A DNA stretch of 64,000 bases, taken from NCBI GenBank assembly GCA_022813625.1, contig JAKLMB010000041.1, positions 124,001 through 188,000 on the forward strand. Reading direction: 5' to 3'. This DNA is from Aaosphaeria pasadenensis. Lineage: Eukaryota > Ascomycota > Dothideomycetes > Pleosporales. The notes under the pieces were generated by a model. The model did no database searches. It was not told where the DNA came from and saw nothing but the letters and a program-made list of their open reading frames with translations. The translations under genes were made by a program, and so were the position numbers. Positions 21,526 through 33,296 of this stretch are shown here, one piece after another (the first letter of the stretch is position 1; each line of letters starts with the position of its first letter).

Positions 21526-22059
21526 ATGGGTTTGAATGATCTTCAAATTGCGAAGAGAAGGAAGCATGTGTGCAATAGTTACGTAATTGATCTTCTGACC
21601 TCCACGGGCATTGTTTCATTCATCCACACGTCTGAACAAAATGCATTGACGACTACATTGGCAATCCACTTTAAAACAGCGCGCTTTGTGCATAACCAAG
21701 GTCTCTGGGATATTTACAGAAATGGTTTCGCCGAAGTTGGCATCGAACAAGGTATTGTAAACGTCTCTAAGCAAAGGTTGTGCAGAATCCCCTCTTCCCT
21801 ACGTCCCGTGAACATTCTCGCGGACTTCACACTGCCAACCCTTTTGACCACTGGTTTTTTTGAGATTGGAGATGAACTTTCATTCAAACGTATAACGCCG
21901 GTAAACGTCATCAGACCTCCGACTAGGGAACCAGACTCCAAAAAAGCCCTGGAGGGGAACCATGTGAGTCGGTGGACGGAGAAAGCACCAATGTGGGTTG
22001 ATTATGCCATTCAGCTGCCGAACATGGGGAGTGCGTTTGGTATGTATATGCAGGGTTGA
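21526..22059 (+). CDS. Hypothetical protein, 177 aa
   Basis: This uninterrupted frame from ATG lies between the STAND and Argonaute genes. No signal peptide, membrane segment or known domain is visible. The sequence is mixed hydrophobic and polar, with stretches such as VNILADFTLPTLLTTGFFEIG, and looks like a folded protein rather than low complexity. No longer homolog comes to mind. It could be a lineage-specific gene or a chance frame, and transcript evidence would decide. Confidence 0.3.
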   Translation: MGLNDLQIAKRRKHVCNSYVIDLLTSTGIVSFIHTSEQNALTTTLAIHFKTARFVHNQGLWDIYRNGFAEVGIEQGIVNVSKQRLCRIPSSLRPVNILADFTLPTLLTTGFFEIGDELSFKRITPVNVIRPPTREPDSKKALEGNHVSRWTEKAPMWVDYAIQLPNMGSAFGMYMQG

Positions 22060-22484
22060 ACGTCAGGCGGCTTGCTGGAGGCTTCGTGATGAACCGTCTT
22101 CAGTGACGGGAATGGGCATATCTTTTGAATATAGCGTTGCAGGGTGATGTGCAGACATGGGATTTTGGATGGTAGCAGCGGAATGAATGTGTAAGAAGAT
22201 GAAAATCTTCCGTTATCGTCACAATGATTACATTTCACACACTGGGACGGCGCACGATATCTGGAGTTGCTTTTCACGTCATGATTGGCAAGGAATTTGG
22301 GCGTATGCCTTTGATACCTAATATAGTCGTTATGATGAATTACGATGTCAGTGGAGCCGAAATCTTTTGAATGAAAACCAGAAACGCCGAATCCTAACCT
22401 CCATACCCCTCAGTCTACTTGACCTTGATATCCCCATTCCCTCCTCTCTCCCATTGTTCATCCCAAAGACGACGCGCGACACGC
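22060..22484. other. Intergenic region 3' of Argonaute
   Basis: This 425-base stretch between convergent frames shows no gene. Confidence 0.4.
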
Positions 22485-25400
22485 TCAGATGTAGAACATT
22501 GTGTCCTTCAGGCGGTTGTGTACTTGCACCCTACTATGCCCCCCCTGTTGTCCGCCACCCTGATTAGTCGCACCGGCGACGGGGGGAGTGGCAGATGCAC
22601 CGGCGACCGGGGGAGTGACAGACGCGCCGGCGACAGAGGGAGCAGCAGATGCATCGGCGACAGAGGGAGCGGCAGACGCACCGGCGACGGAGGGAGCGAC
22701 AGACTGTGGGGGCGAGTCGAAGAGATCGCTCATGTAGCACCTAGCACGCTCGCACACAATGTCCGCGTAGTACGCAGGCGGGCAAAGGCTCACCGCTTTG
22801 GTCGCCCGTCCGAAGAGATAGCACAGACTGTGCGTTAGCTCTTCGAGGATATCGGCCACGTTGGTGTATGGCGGCGGAACGGTCTTGTAGCGGTCTCTGA
22901 GAATCTCGTCGAGAATGATGTAGTAATGGCAGGGTCGTGCTGTACCCTGCAATGCGGTGTGAGCTTGGAGGAAGAAGTCCCAGTTGCGTGCCTCTGTGAC
23001 GCCCCGATCGACAACGGTGCCGGAACTGGGATTCGAGTGCTTGTCGGCATCGTTTTCCTTGGTTGGGTAGAAGCGTGTCTTGTGGCGTTTGCCGGCGATG
23101 ACGATGCTGAAACGTGGGAGACCTCTCTTCTGATCTGGTGCTGGGTAGAGGTCTTTGCAGGCGGCGCGGAGGAGGGGAAGCTCTTCGTCGATGACTTTGG
23201 CGTATTGATCCTCCGAAACGCCGTCGCGATAGATCAAAATGTTCTCTGGGAAGCTTGCGTGTCTGCCTTTCGTCTTCCACAGCTGCAGACGCGACTTGAG
23301 CATGTCGGTGAGGTCGGCAACATGTTCTTGACGCGCGGTCTGGACGCGAAGCGTTGCTGGCCATTGGCCGAGGCGCTTGTCGATGCTGGCGACCATACCA
23401 GCTACGCTTGGAGCCGTCGCGCTGGATCCGGGAGAAGGATGCGTGACGTCGATGCCTACGATCATCGTCTTATCCTCCTCAATAAGAGACAGGTTTTGAG
23501 GGTTGACTTGCTGATTGATGCCACCCAACTTGAGGTTCAACTTCAGTGCAACGTTGGCACAGTATTGATCCCTGCCTCTCTCTTTCATGAGTTTCGAGGC
23601 GATCATGCAGATCGTATGGACGCCATATTTGACGTCGCCGTAAAACTTGATCCGATTATAAAGTTGTGCATTGGCATCTGGCAGAATGATCAGTAGAACA
23701 CGCAACTTTTGTGAAGCCATAGCAATCATCCGCTCAAGCGACGGATCATCTGCATGGTTCATAACCAATTGTTTGGGGGTCGAGGGTGGTGGGGCAGCAA
23801 TCCCAACTTTATTTAACGCAATGTGAAATTCCGTCAGAGGCCTCTTCAGGCTGTCTATACCAACGTCGCTGTACCCGGGCATTGATATAAGTAGCGTACC
23901 CCAGGCCTCGAGTTGTGCAGCGGCACTGAATTGAATATCCATCATATTCCAAGACCCGGCGCGCGGTATTGCGGAAGCATTCTTTTTGTATAGGATTTTC
24001 GGTTGATTCAGTACGCGTCCTAGTACAGTGATGAGCTCTGGCGAGGCAGTGATGCCAAATTCACGCTTGAATGAGGTTAGTCTTGCGACATTTAAGCATA
24101 AGGATACCGACTCACCAAAAGTATGTTGGTTTTAGGATCCAGACCCACGGTTACGAGGCCGCCTTGGACGATAGATTTTGCATTGTCAACGGGCTTCCTT
24201 ACGGCGAATTTGATCATTCTCTGTGTTTGCCCAGAACCAAGCTTCGTTTTGGAATTCTGTCCTGGCAGCACCTCGCACACTTCTGGGGGGAGATAGACCG
24301 GTTTTTCCCGAGTACCGGTGTTGACGACAGGAAGGTCAGATCGCTTGAGTCGCATACCGTGTTCTAGCAGCAGGTCAGCACAACATCATTAAATACACAA
24401 GCCAAGGAGACATGCCTTCTTGGAAGAACTTTGCCACAGTGATGTAGCGCCCCGGTGCAGCCGACTTTGCTGCATCACCACCGCCACCCTTTTTTGCACC
24501 CTTCTTACCGCCAGATGAACCGCTGGAAGTTGCCTTGGATTTACCTTCAAGCCAGAACTCCACATCCTCTGCACCTGCGCCATAGGACTTTACCCGAGGC
24601 GCGTGGTCAGAGCCACGACCATCGTATGGTGTTGCAAGACCGAAAATCGTCCTCGGTCGGACTATGACGACACCGGCTCTGTTCTTGACGGGTGGTAAAT
24701 GCGTATATCGAATTCTCACCTTCTGCAAGAACTTTCCCAGGGCAGCCTTGTTGTTCCGATTTTCATGGAGATAGCTTTCCATCAGCCTCACGAGAGGACC
24801 ATGCTCGTAAAACGCGCCATGGCTCACGTTGACATTGACGAGAATGCGACTGCTAGCGACTCTGATGCTAGAAAAGAAGCCCCGAATGGCGGTCAAACCA
24901 GCACCCAAGTTAGTAGCTTGGGAACCACTGTTGAGGGAGAAGCTCTTGCTTGATCCAATTGTTGCAAGATTGCCCGCAGATTTGGCGTAATGATTGAGGA
25001 AGATGTTCAATGCTTGGACCACCTCTGGCGTGTTGTCGTAATGTGCGCCAATGTTGGTGGAAGTCAAGTAGCGTAAAAGCTCGGAGACACTGAGAATGTT
25101 TGTGAGTCGTAAACGGACTGTATAAGTCGCTGCACCCTGCTGGGGCTCGTCTTCGCCTTCGGCTTGATACGGGATGTCGATGATGAGCTCGTCCTCGGGC
25201 AGTTTCGTGCGAGAGATCAAGATCGCTTTGAAGTCAGTCACGACATGTAATTTGAATGGACGCATTTCGGCTGTCTCCAGAAGTAGGCTGAAGACCTGGC
25301 TCAATTTCCTTCCCGCGACTGTTGGTGCAATAGCGATATCGTAGCGATAGAGGACTAAAGTCGACGCCGGCATCAATTCGAAGTAATTGGCCCACAGAGT

Positions 25401-25764
25401 CACCGGAGTTCCCCTTGTGCCAAAAGCTGGACGGCGTGGGAAGTTCTCTCTCACGCTCAATCCCCCGAGCGAGAGTGGCGTCGTGCCATTCGGTGGAAGA
25501 AGTGTGTTCTCATTCCTAGTGACCTTATCGTCCGGCGGGGGTATTACACCCTTTGAGCCTCTGAGCAGTTGCATTAGCAGGTGGACGAACAAGTGGACAC
25601 GCTCACACTCACAAATAGACTGCTTTGTCGAAACCGCGCCCTCCACCCCCTCCGCCGTGAGACTGATAATAGCCTCCCCCTCCACCGCGAGGCTGGAAGT
25701 TTCCCCTACCACCCCCACCTCCGCCACGCCCAAAGCCACGACCCCGACCACCTTGAGTCGCCAT
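22485..25764 (-). CDS. Argonaute (QDE-2-like) protein, 4 exons, about 1041 aa
   Basis: Exons 25764-25613, 25560-24416, 24363-24116 and 24065-22485 join in frame. The N-terminus is a Gly/Arg-rich tail (GRGRGFGRGG and similar to residue about 45), then the N domain, linker 1, PAZ (around residues 290-440), linker 2 (RLKRSDLPVVN, YLPPEVCEVLPGQ) and PIWI. PIWI has D721 (DVTHP), E762 (in RQEH) and D796 (RDGVSE). At the fourth position the sequence is CHYYIILDEI (H895, D901). Slicing is therefore plausible but needs modelling. The C-terminus ends DTMFYI, as in the family, after an inserted 9-residue tandem repeat. Intron 2 appears to be GC-AG (donor GGCATGT), because only that donor restores FFQEEHGMRLKR. 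An in-frame ATG at 25860 would extend the protein by 32 residues, but 25764 fits the usual Gly-rich start. It acts in small-RNA-guided silencing. Confidence 0.93.
22570..22704. repeat. 27-bp minisatellite inside the Argonaute coding sequence
   Basis: Five tandem units of 27 bp encode five 9-residue repeats of the pattern SVAGASAAP, with SVADASAAP and TPPVAGASA variants. The unit length is a multiple of three, so copy-number change keeps frame. It lies between the last PIWI core strand and the conserved C-terminal tail. Confidence 0.92.
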
Positions 25765-27343
25765 TTGATGAGTTGTAGAAGTCTGGCTGTGATGAGCAAG
25801 CCCAGCCTTCCCGTAATTGAGCGAAAATTCAACCGATTTATCTTGCTGGACGTTGTACACCTAAAACGATCAAATAGAGGAATACTAGATGGCGGGGAAA
25901 ACCACCTGACTCCAGTCTAGATATATGTGAGCTTAAGATTGGATTAGGCAAACACATTCTTGGGATAAGAACATTATTTCACGGCCAATGGCGCAGGATA
26001 TGCCATGCTGTCGGCCCTGGGACCGTCGGGAGACAAGTCCACTAACGTCAACATGCATTCAAAGACGGATTCGTCCACAAATGAGTGGTCTATTGATATT
26101 CCCAATGGTCTGGGTGTGTACATGATTGGAGGGGAAGACATGAGCTGACAGTCGTTTGAGCCCATGATAGGTAGGACGGATTGGCCTCAGCCTTGCGGCA
26201 CAGAGCTGACAGGTGTCTCCCCCCCTCAGACCAGCGGGGGTGCAGAGTGAGACTGGGTTATTGAAATATCGATGTGTTTGTCTTGCAAGATGGCTTCGCA
26301 ACCTGGCGCGGATCTATGGTGATGGAGTGGGTCCTGGCGCGTGAAGAGCACGGCATATATCAGATTGTGGTCTGGCGCCGGTTGGCGACTGATCAAACAA
26401 AGAAAACACGTCGGCCAGCGCTCGACTGAGTAGGAGTTGCAAAGCTGTGCTTTATTGTGAGAATGGCATTTGCACATAAAGATGCACCAATTGTGCTTCA
26501 ATTTTGTGACTGATTCCACGCACAATGACTGCTTTCCTTGTTCACGGGTCTGCCATGAGTTCAGACGGTGGGTTGTTCCATCCGGTCGTAACCATTAGTT
26601 CTATCAAAGTGCTGGAGAGATCAAAAGTGGAGTAGCAAGGGATCATCGACCGTATCACCGTGGGACCAACCGCACGGAACCTTACACACAGCAGCCATTG
26701 GAGTATGACGTATTATTTTCGTTTGTAGAAGAGAAGTGACTTTCGGGGATGTATTCCCCTGTCTCCGGTCTCGTTAATTAGCCTGACAATCACAACGGGC
26801 ATTACTTCAAAAAAAAAAAGCGTTGGAGAAGATTCAAGAATTAGATGGTGATATTCGGTACTCAGGGGTGAAGAAGTAGGTATGAGCAAGATGGATGTAC
26901 ATATGAAGTAGAGTTGTATCAAGACACAAAGGTTGGGGCTTCGTGGAAGTTGATGACTCTCATTGTGCGTCACATGACCGGAGCTACGTTACTCCTCCCC
27001 CGCCTACAGGAAGGATGCATCAACAGCCCAGTCGTCCATTATTCTTTTGATCCAATCTTCTTATGCAATTCCACATGAATTCACTGCTGGTGACAACGAT
27101 TATAGCTATAGCAGATAATATGACTGTTCCACTTTACGCATTCCAGTTAAGATGGTTAACTAGTATGACAACCGGCGACTTTTGATTGGCCGCAGAGCAA
27201 CAAGCTTGGACCAGGCGGCATTCTCTCCATCGCTGCGATGACCGGACCTCCGAGATACATAAAATCCCAGACGAATCTGCCATCCAGAAACATTCACATT
27301 TTGAGCAATTGTCACCTCTTCGAGCGTGAGAAAGCTGCACACA
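25765..27343. promoter_or_regulatory. Divergent region between Argonaute and dihydroxyacid dehydratase genes
   Basis: About 1.6 kb lies between the starts of two divergent genes, so it holds both promoters. A possible 5'-UTR intron of the Argonaute gene ends at the CAG just upstream (about 25795). An A-run near 26809-26819 is present. No gene is supported. Confidence 0.45.
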
Positions 27344-29234
27344 ATGTCTCTTTCACGCCTAGGAGCTGCATTCTCCCGCTCAAAGTGCTCGTCTCGTCTT
27401 CAATGGCCCCAGACGTATGTCATTCCCGTCTAAATTTATTTCTTGGGCTACCCCCCCGCCCACAAATGCCGTGTCAGTATAGCTAACAACCACCTACAGA
27501 CGAGCACTCTCGAGCTCCTCCGGCCTCAGGGCCAGGCCCGAAACTGAGCTGAACTCGGTCAGCAAGTTCATCACGCAGCCTAAATCCCAGGGTGCCTCCC
27601 AGGCCATGCTGTACGCCACCGGTATGGACGAGGAGGACATGAACAAGGCCCAGGTCGGAATCTCGTCGGTGTGGTACTCGGGTAACCCATGCAACATGCA
27701 TCTGCTCGACCTGAACCACAAGGTCAAGGAGGGTGTCGAAAGGGCGGGACTCAAGGGTATGCAATTCAATACAATTGGTGTTAGTGACGGTATCTCCATG
27801 GGCACAAAGGGCATGCGATATTCCCTGCAGTCACGCGAGATCATTGCCGACTCGATCGAGACGGTCATGGGCGGTCAGTGGTACGATGCGAACATCTCCA
27901 TTCCCGGCTGCGACAAGAACATGCCCGGTGTAGTCATGGCCATGGGCCGTGTCAACCGTCCCTCCATCATGGTCTACGGCGGCACCATCCAGCCCGGCTG
28001 CGCCAAAACCATGAACAACGAATCCATCGACATCGTCTCTGCCTTCCAGGCCTACGGCCAGTTCATCACGGGCGAGATCAACGAGGAGCAGCGCTTCGAC
28101 ATCATCCGCCACGCCTGCAACGGTCAGGGAGCTTGCGGAGGCATGTACACCGCCAACACCATGGCCCTCGCCATTGAGACCATCGGTCTCACCCTCCCCG
28201 GCTCCTCGTCCAACCCGGCCAACTCCAAGGCTAAGGTTCTCGAGTGTCTCGCAGCCGGAGGCGCCATCAAGAACCTCCTGAAGGAAGACATCCGACCCCG
28301 CGACATCATCACCCGCCAGGCCATCGAAGAGGCCATGATTCTCGTCAACATCACTGGCGGCTCTACCAACGCCGTCCTCCACCTTATCGCCATCGCCGAT
28401 TCCGTCGGCATCAAGCTCGACATCGAAGACTTCCAATCCGTCTCCGATCGCACCCCCTTCCTCGCCGACCTCAAGCCCTCCGGAAAATACGTCATCGCCG
28501 ACATCTACAACATCGGCGGCACCCCATCCCTCCTCAAATTCCTCCTCAAAGAGGGCGTCATCAAGGGCGAAGGCATGACCGTCACCGGCAAGCCCCTCAA
28601 GGAGAACCTCAAGGACGTTCCCGACTTTCCCGCCGACCAAGACATCATCCGACCCTTCTCCAACCCCATCAAGCCCACCGGCCACATCCAGATCCTCCGC
28701 GGCAACCTCGCACCAGGCGGCTGCGTAGGCAAGATCACCGGCAAGGAGGGCCTCCGCTTTGTCGGCAAAGCCAAAGTGTACGACGCCGAGGACGACTTCA
28801 TCTCCGCGCTCGAGGCCGGCGAGATCAAGAAGGGCGAGAAGACGGTCGTCATCATCCGGTACGAGGGCCCCAAGGGCGGCCCAGGCATGCCGGAGATGCT
28901 GAAGCCGTCGTCCGCGATCATGGGCGCCGGCCTCGGCAAGGACGTCGCGCTGCTTACCGACGGCCGGTTCTCCGGCGGCTCCCACGGCTTCCTCATCGGC
29001 CACATCGTGCCCGAGGCCCAGGAGGGCGGCGCCATCGGCCTCGTCCAGGACGGCGACGTCATCACCATCGACGCCGAGAAGCGCGAGTTGAGCGTTGACG
29101 TCAGCGACGAGGAGCTCGCGAAGAGGAAGGAGGCCTGGACCGCACCGCCACTCAAGTACAGCAAGGGCACGCTGTTCAAGTACGCAAGGTTCGTTAAGGA
29201 TGCTAGCCATGGCTGTGTCACCGACGGTGCGTGA
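27344..29234 (+). CDS. ILV3: Dihydroxyacid dehydratase, mitochondrial, 601 aa
   Basis: This enzyme converts 2,3-dihydroxy-isovalerate and 2,3-dihydroxy-3-methylvalerate to the 2-oxo acids, the third common step of valine and isoleucine synthesis, in the mitochondrion. Exon 1 (27344-27414) encodes an Arg/Ser-rich targeting peptide; an 85-base GT-AG intron follows, and exon 2 is 27500-29234. The iron-sulfur cysteines are C88 (GNPCNMH), C161 (GCDKNMPG) and C236 (GACGGMYTANTM), and the active-site serine motif is GRFSGGSHG near residue 515. Length and termini match the IlvD/Edd family in ascomycetes. The coding sequence is strongly C-ending at third positions, suggesting high expression. It is an essential biosynthetic gene absent from animals. 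Confidence 0.97.
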
Positions 29235-29796
29235 TCGCGACGTCCCATGCGCTGTCTAAGCGCCAATCCTTCACGATCAACCAAGAAAAAATGTTCTGCG
29301 AGTTTCCAGTGTGGGTAGTCGTCTTCGTCTTTGCTGTATGATGGTTCTGTCTTACGAGTATGTCAATCTACATGTCATGTCACGTCAGGGGTCAGGGTCA
29401 GGGTTTTTCGGATGACGAACAAAATCAAAATTCGGTCCTGGAGTATGTATGAAAGAGTTTCTTTCCCCTTTTTTTTGCCAGTTAGTTTTCATCTGTTCTT
29501 CTGTGTCTGGGATGCTACTTGTTGAGGCGGGGGGCTTTTTTGTCCGCTTGGAACGCATTATCATAAAGAACAATAAAAATGAAAGAAAACACAAGATATG
29601 CACACATTTCCCACATTGTTCGTGGGCGAACATCACAGTCGACATCACGCGCATGGGATACGTCAATGATGCGTTCAAGCGCATGTAAATCGGTTTTGCG
29701 TATATTCTCCCCTAGATTGATGGTACGCTATGTATCCAAACTTTGAACGGACGGGATAATGAGAAAATGGGGTATCTATGCAGAATCGCCGCCGCG
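29235..29796. other. Convergent intergenic region
   Basis: This 562-base region lies between the 3' ends of the dehydratase and methyltransferase genes. It contains a GGGTCA/GGTCAG short repeat near 29388-29403 and a T-run near 29466. No gene is seen. Confidence 0.4.
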
Positions 29797-30719
29797 CTAC
29801 CGAATGAACGGAATCCATACTCTCGTCCTTGCTCTATACGCCTCGTAGTCCTTGCCGAAGAACGCGACCAAATATATTTCTTCGTCTGCTCCTCGTTAGT
29901 CCTGTTACCGTGATGTAGAGCGGGGGAAAGAGGGGCAAAAGACTGACTGGTAATTCTATGCTGGAAAAAATACCACAGCACACCCGTATATCCCACAAAG
30001 CTGACTGTATTCCCCAACGCGACCTGCGTTCCCAGACCCCACCAGAAGAACCCAAAATACGATGGGTGCCTGAAGACAGCGTACAGCCCCTCGGTCACCA
30101 AAACGTGGCCCTCGTTCTTCCGAGACTGGACGTGGTGGTTGAAGTTGGTGCCCGCCTGCACCATCGCGAGACTCCGCACGACCTGTCCGACGAGGATCAG
30201 GGCGACGCCGAGGGCGACGACGAGCGGAGGGTTGACGCGGGATTGCCAGTGGGGCAGGAAGTAGGATGTCAGGAGGGACTCGATGAATGCGAATGTGTGG
30301 GCCTGGCGGTAGCGGGCGCCGTTCGTGAGGAGGAAGGAGCTTGTGGTTGCGGCGGGGGTGTTGTATCGCGCGGTCGTCCAGAACTCGAGGAAGTGGAATG
30401 TGCAGAGGGTGCCGACAAAGAAGGCCGGGCGCCAGAGTCGGGAGTCGTAGTAGAGCAGGACGAGGGCAAGAGTGAAGCCCAGCGCAGCGTTCATGCCGAG
30501 GAGAAATGCGCGGAGAGCGATTCCTGAGAGGGAGCGGGTTTCGCCTGGGAAGAGATCGTGCGGGATGGTGGGCGCGGAGGGGGAGGTTGCTCGGGGTGAC
30601 AAGTGGTTCTGTCGCGGGCGCACGGAGAAGGAGGGCGCTGCTTGAGTTCGGTTCGCAGAGAAGGATGTCTCTGGCTGCGTAGAGGGAGCAGATGCGAATC
30701 CATTCTGGGTGTCTGCCAT
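29797..30719 (-). CDS. STE14: Protein-S-isoprenylcysteine O-methyltransferase, about 286 aa
   Basis: This is an integral ER membrane enzyme that methylates the prenylated C-terminal cysteine of CaaX proteins such as Ras and a-factor-type pheromones. Exon 1 (30719-29948) carries four to five hydrophobic segments and the ICMT signature region GTNFNHHVQ, EGHVLVTEGLYAVFRHPSY and FFWWG. A 62-base GT-AG intron (29947-29886) then shifts frame, and exon 2 (29885-29797) encodes NEEIYLVAFFGKDYEAYRA and VWIPFIR, the conserved C-terminal end of the family. Reading straight through the intron would instead give an unrelated tail of about 70 residues ending at 29712, which is a likely misannotation. The N-terminal 60 residues are polar and disordered, longer than in yeast. 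Confidence 0.93.
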
Positions 30720-31389
30720 GGTTGCGATGTTTAAGATAGATGGTTATTGAACAAGTAAATGTTGCAAATGAGAGTAATAAGTAGAAAGAGAAGGGGTATC
30801 AAAAGGTTTAAGATTAGATGAAGGACATGATTTGCGCAAGATGATAACAAAGCTGTGCCGCGAGGGCGCTGAGTTAAGATGGGTAGAGGGAAGAGAACAA
30901 TAGTAAGACGTGTGAATGTGATGGTGGTTGTGAACACGGTTGAGGTTGTGATTGTTCTCAATGGTTTCTTTGATGTTTCGCGACGGAACGACGGGATCAT
31001 CCGTCGCCCGATGAGGTCAGTCTCTGTGCTAAATCGTATTGGGTGTAGCGCAATCTGCAGAACCATAATCCCTGTCAGATCCTTGTCGGTCCGAGGCCCG
31101 TCCAATTGATGATCGCCATCCAAAAAGAAAGTAAACATGCCGTTACCTAATCAGTCGTAAACATTCACATGCCCCACCATATGCCTTCATCTCTCCAAGG
31201 ATAGCTCGACAACATCGGACTTTCGCTCGGAGTGACATACATACTAATTCTTTCCACCGGAGCATATCCACCGGATCAAGTCCTGCCATATAATTCGAGA
31301 TCGTCGTATTTCTCGGCCTCTTCAATTCTGTTTGACTTCTTTCGTCCTCGTTTGTGTGACTCTCAATTGACACCAGTGCATACCTCAAC
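30720..31389. promoter_or_regulatory. Divergent promoter region
   Basis: This 670-base region lies between the starts of the methyltransferase and acetyltransferase genes. It is rich in AT and GGTTGTG-type repeats near 30920-30960, and I support no gene in it. Confidence 0.4.
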
Positions 31390-32196
31390 ATGGCTCTCTC
31401 CGAGAACAAACAGAAGATGCTCCGGGGCGAACTGTACCATGCGTTCACACCAGAACTAGTAGCCCAGAGAGCACGTTGTAAACATGCCTGTGATCGCTTC
31501 AACAATGCTGGTGAGGTTTCGCGAAGAAGGCTGACTGAGCTGTACCGTGAGTAAGTTGCCATATCCCTCCCCAACATCGCACGTCCTTGTATAGTTGACC
31601 ATCTATCGTCCAGTGTGGTTCAAGACGAGACTCCTTTGCCCCCTCCAGCCGCCACTCCGGAAGAGGACGATGCTCTATTCCAGGACGACCCTTGGATAGA
31701 ACCACCGTTCAAGATGGATTACGGATTCAACGTCCGTCTCGGTCAAAATGTCTTCGTGAACTTCAACGCTACATTCCTCGATACCTGCCTCATCACGATC
31801 GGCTCGCGTACATTATGTGGCCCAAATATAGGCTTCTTCTCCGGTACACATCCCCTCGACCCCGTCATTCGCAGAGGCACGCAGGGACCTGAGACGGGCA
31901 AGGAGATACACATTGGTGAGGACTGCTGGATTGGAGGAAATGTCACCATTCTACCCGGTGTGACGATTGGACGGGGAAGCACAGTCGGTGCGGGAAGCGT
32001 CGTTACCAAGAACGTTCCCGAATTCACCGTCGTTGCGGGGAACCCAGCCAGGGTGATTCGAAAGATACAGACCCAAATGGACCCAGAACAGAGCGGCAAG
32101 GAATGGACTGGGTGGCCGGACGATCAACACAATGGCGCTGAGGGCCCGATGTCTGAGATTGCAGACAAAGATGAAGCGACGCAGACGAGTTCATAA
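31390..32196 (+). CDS. Maltose/galactoside O-acetyltransferase family protein, 247 aa
   Basis: This is a cytosolic left-handed beta-helix acetyltransferase of the maa/lacA type (hexapeptide repeat), using acetyl-CoA on a sugar. Exon 1 (31390-31550) encodes the N-terminal Mac domain (MLRGELYHAFTPELVAQRARC). A 63-base GT-AG intron separates it from exon 2 (31614-32196). The hexapeptide region is seen as IGSRTLCGPNIGFFSGTHP, IGEDCWIGGNVTILPGV and IGRGSTVGAGSVVTKNVP, ending VVAGNPARVIR. The catalytic histidine is the one in SGTHPLD. About 50 extra C-terminal polar residues follow the fold. The natural substrate in fungi is not established. Confidence 0.93.
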
Positions 32197-33296
32197 ACTC
32201 GGTTATGGATGGGTTGTGCGAGAATCGGACGATAAGCCAAACCACTTCGGTATATCTCAATAGAATGGTACGATAATTACGCAAAACCTGAAATAGGTCC
32301 GGCCACATCGAATTGGCTTGATGGTTAAGAAACAGTCGGGAAAATTGAATATTCCGTCAAGACTCCTCTACGTTTGAACTCCTCTTGCACGATGCCTTGT
32401 GCTGCCTCGGTCTCGCCAAATTCGTTTCCAGTGGATGCAAGACTCAGACTCATCCCATGCAAATACCAGTCAATCGAAATGCGTAAATGCCAAATGATAT
32501 TCATCGAACTAGTAAGAAGACTCCCCGTACCCAAATACGGTCAAATTGTGCATTGAATGCGGAGAAACCAGAGTTCATTGAGTGGTGTTTCCATCTCCGC
32601 AAAATATCAATGCAGCTTGAGAATGAGCAAGGAACTCTCGGAACCGGAGAAGCCGAGTCGAGACTTCACGATGACCATTTTTCTTTTAATAATCTCACAA
32701 AACTAAATGTTTCTGGCATCGGTCGACTTAAGCTAATCTCAAGACATGATGTTCATGGCAAGCTTCTGGCGCCAAGACCACCGAAACTACCCTCAGACGC
32801 CAGCGAAACATCACCCTCTGATCCCCAAACATCTCTCTTGTGTTTGGACTGTTTTCCTTCGCCTACCATCCCTGCTCGAACCTCGTCCGTGTGTCTAAAT
32901 ATTGACCTCGATGTTCCTAAAAGGGAAATGCGGATCATTCGGCAGTCTCCGTAATGGATGAAGCACATAGTCAAAACAGACAATGAGTGCACACCTAGGA
33001 TGACCTCTCACATAGACATGACTGCCAAGTAGTCGCATCGTCTTGAATGCTGGTGTTGAGACGGTGGTCTTGGGGTCGCAGGATCTCGTGATGGAAACCC
33101 TTTGGTGATTGAGATAGCATCATGACACTACAAATACTACCCAGCCTCGCGCTGCCATTGACTCGACAGGCTGGTACCACTCTCTTCTCTTCTTTCCTTA
33201 GATCTTAAAGTTTATTTTACCTTTCGTTGATCTCGAAAGCGTCTACTTTTTATTTCGTACTATCATTTTAGCGACACAGTTTCAGACTTCGTCAAC
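32197..33296. other. Intergenic region, 1.1 kb
   Basis: A 155-residue frame at 32487-32954 on the plus strand has no domain and looks like chance. The promoter of the secreted Gln/Asn-rich gene should lie to the right; a pyrimidine-rich stretch at 33180-33200 precedes it. Confidence 0.4.

Noticed and set aside
27831..29210. 459-residue antisense frame over the dihydroxyacid dehydratase gene
   Set aside because: It is a shadow of a C-ending, codon-biased gene. The Val/Asp/Gly-rich text is the antisense of its codons.
32487..32954. 155-residue plus-strand frame between genes
   Set aside because: No domain or conserved-looking segment; length is within chance expectation for this base composition.
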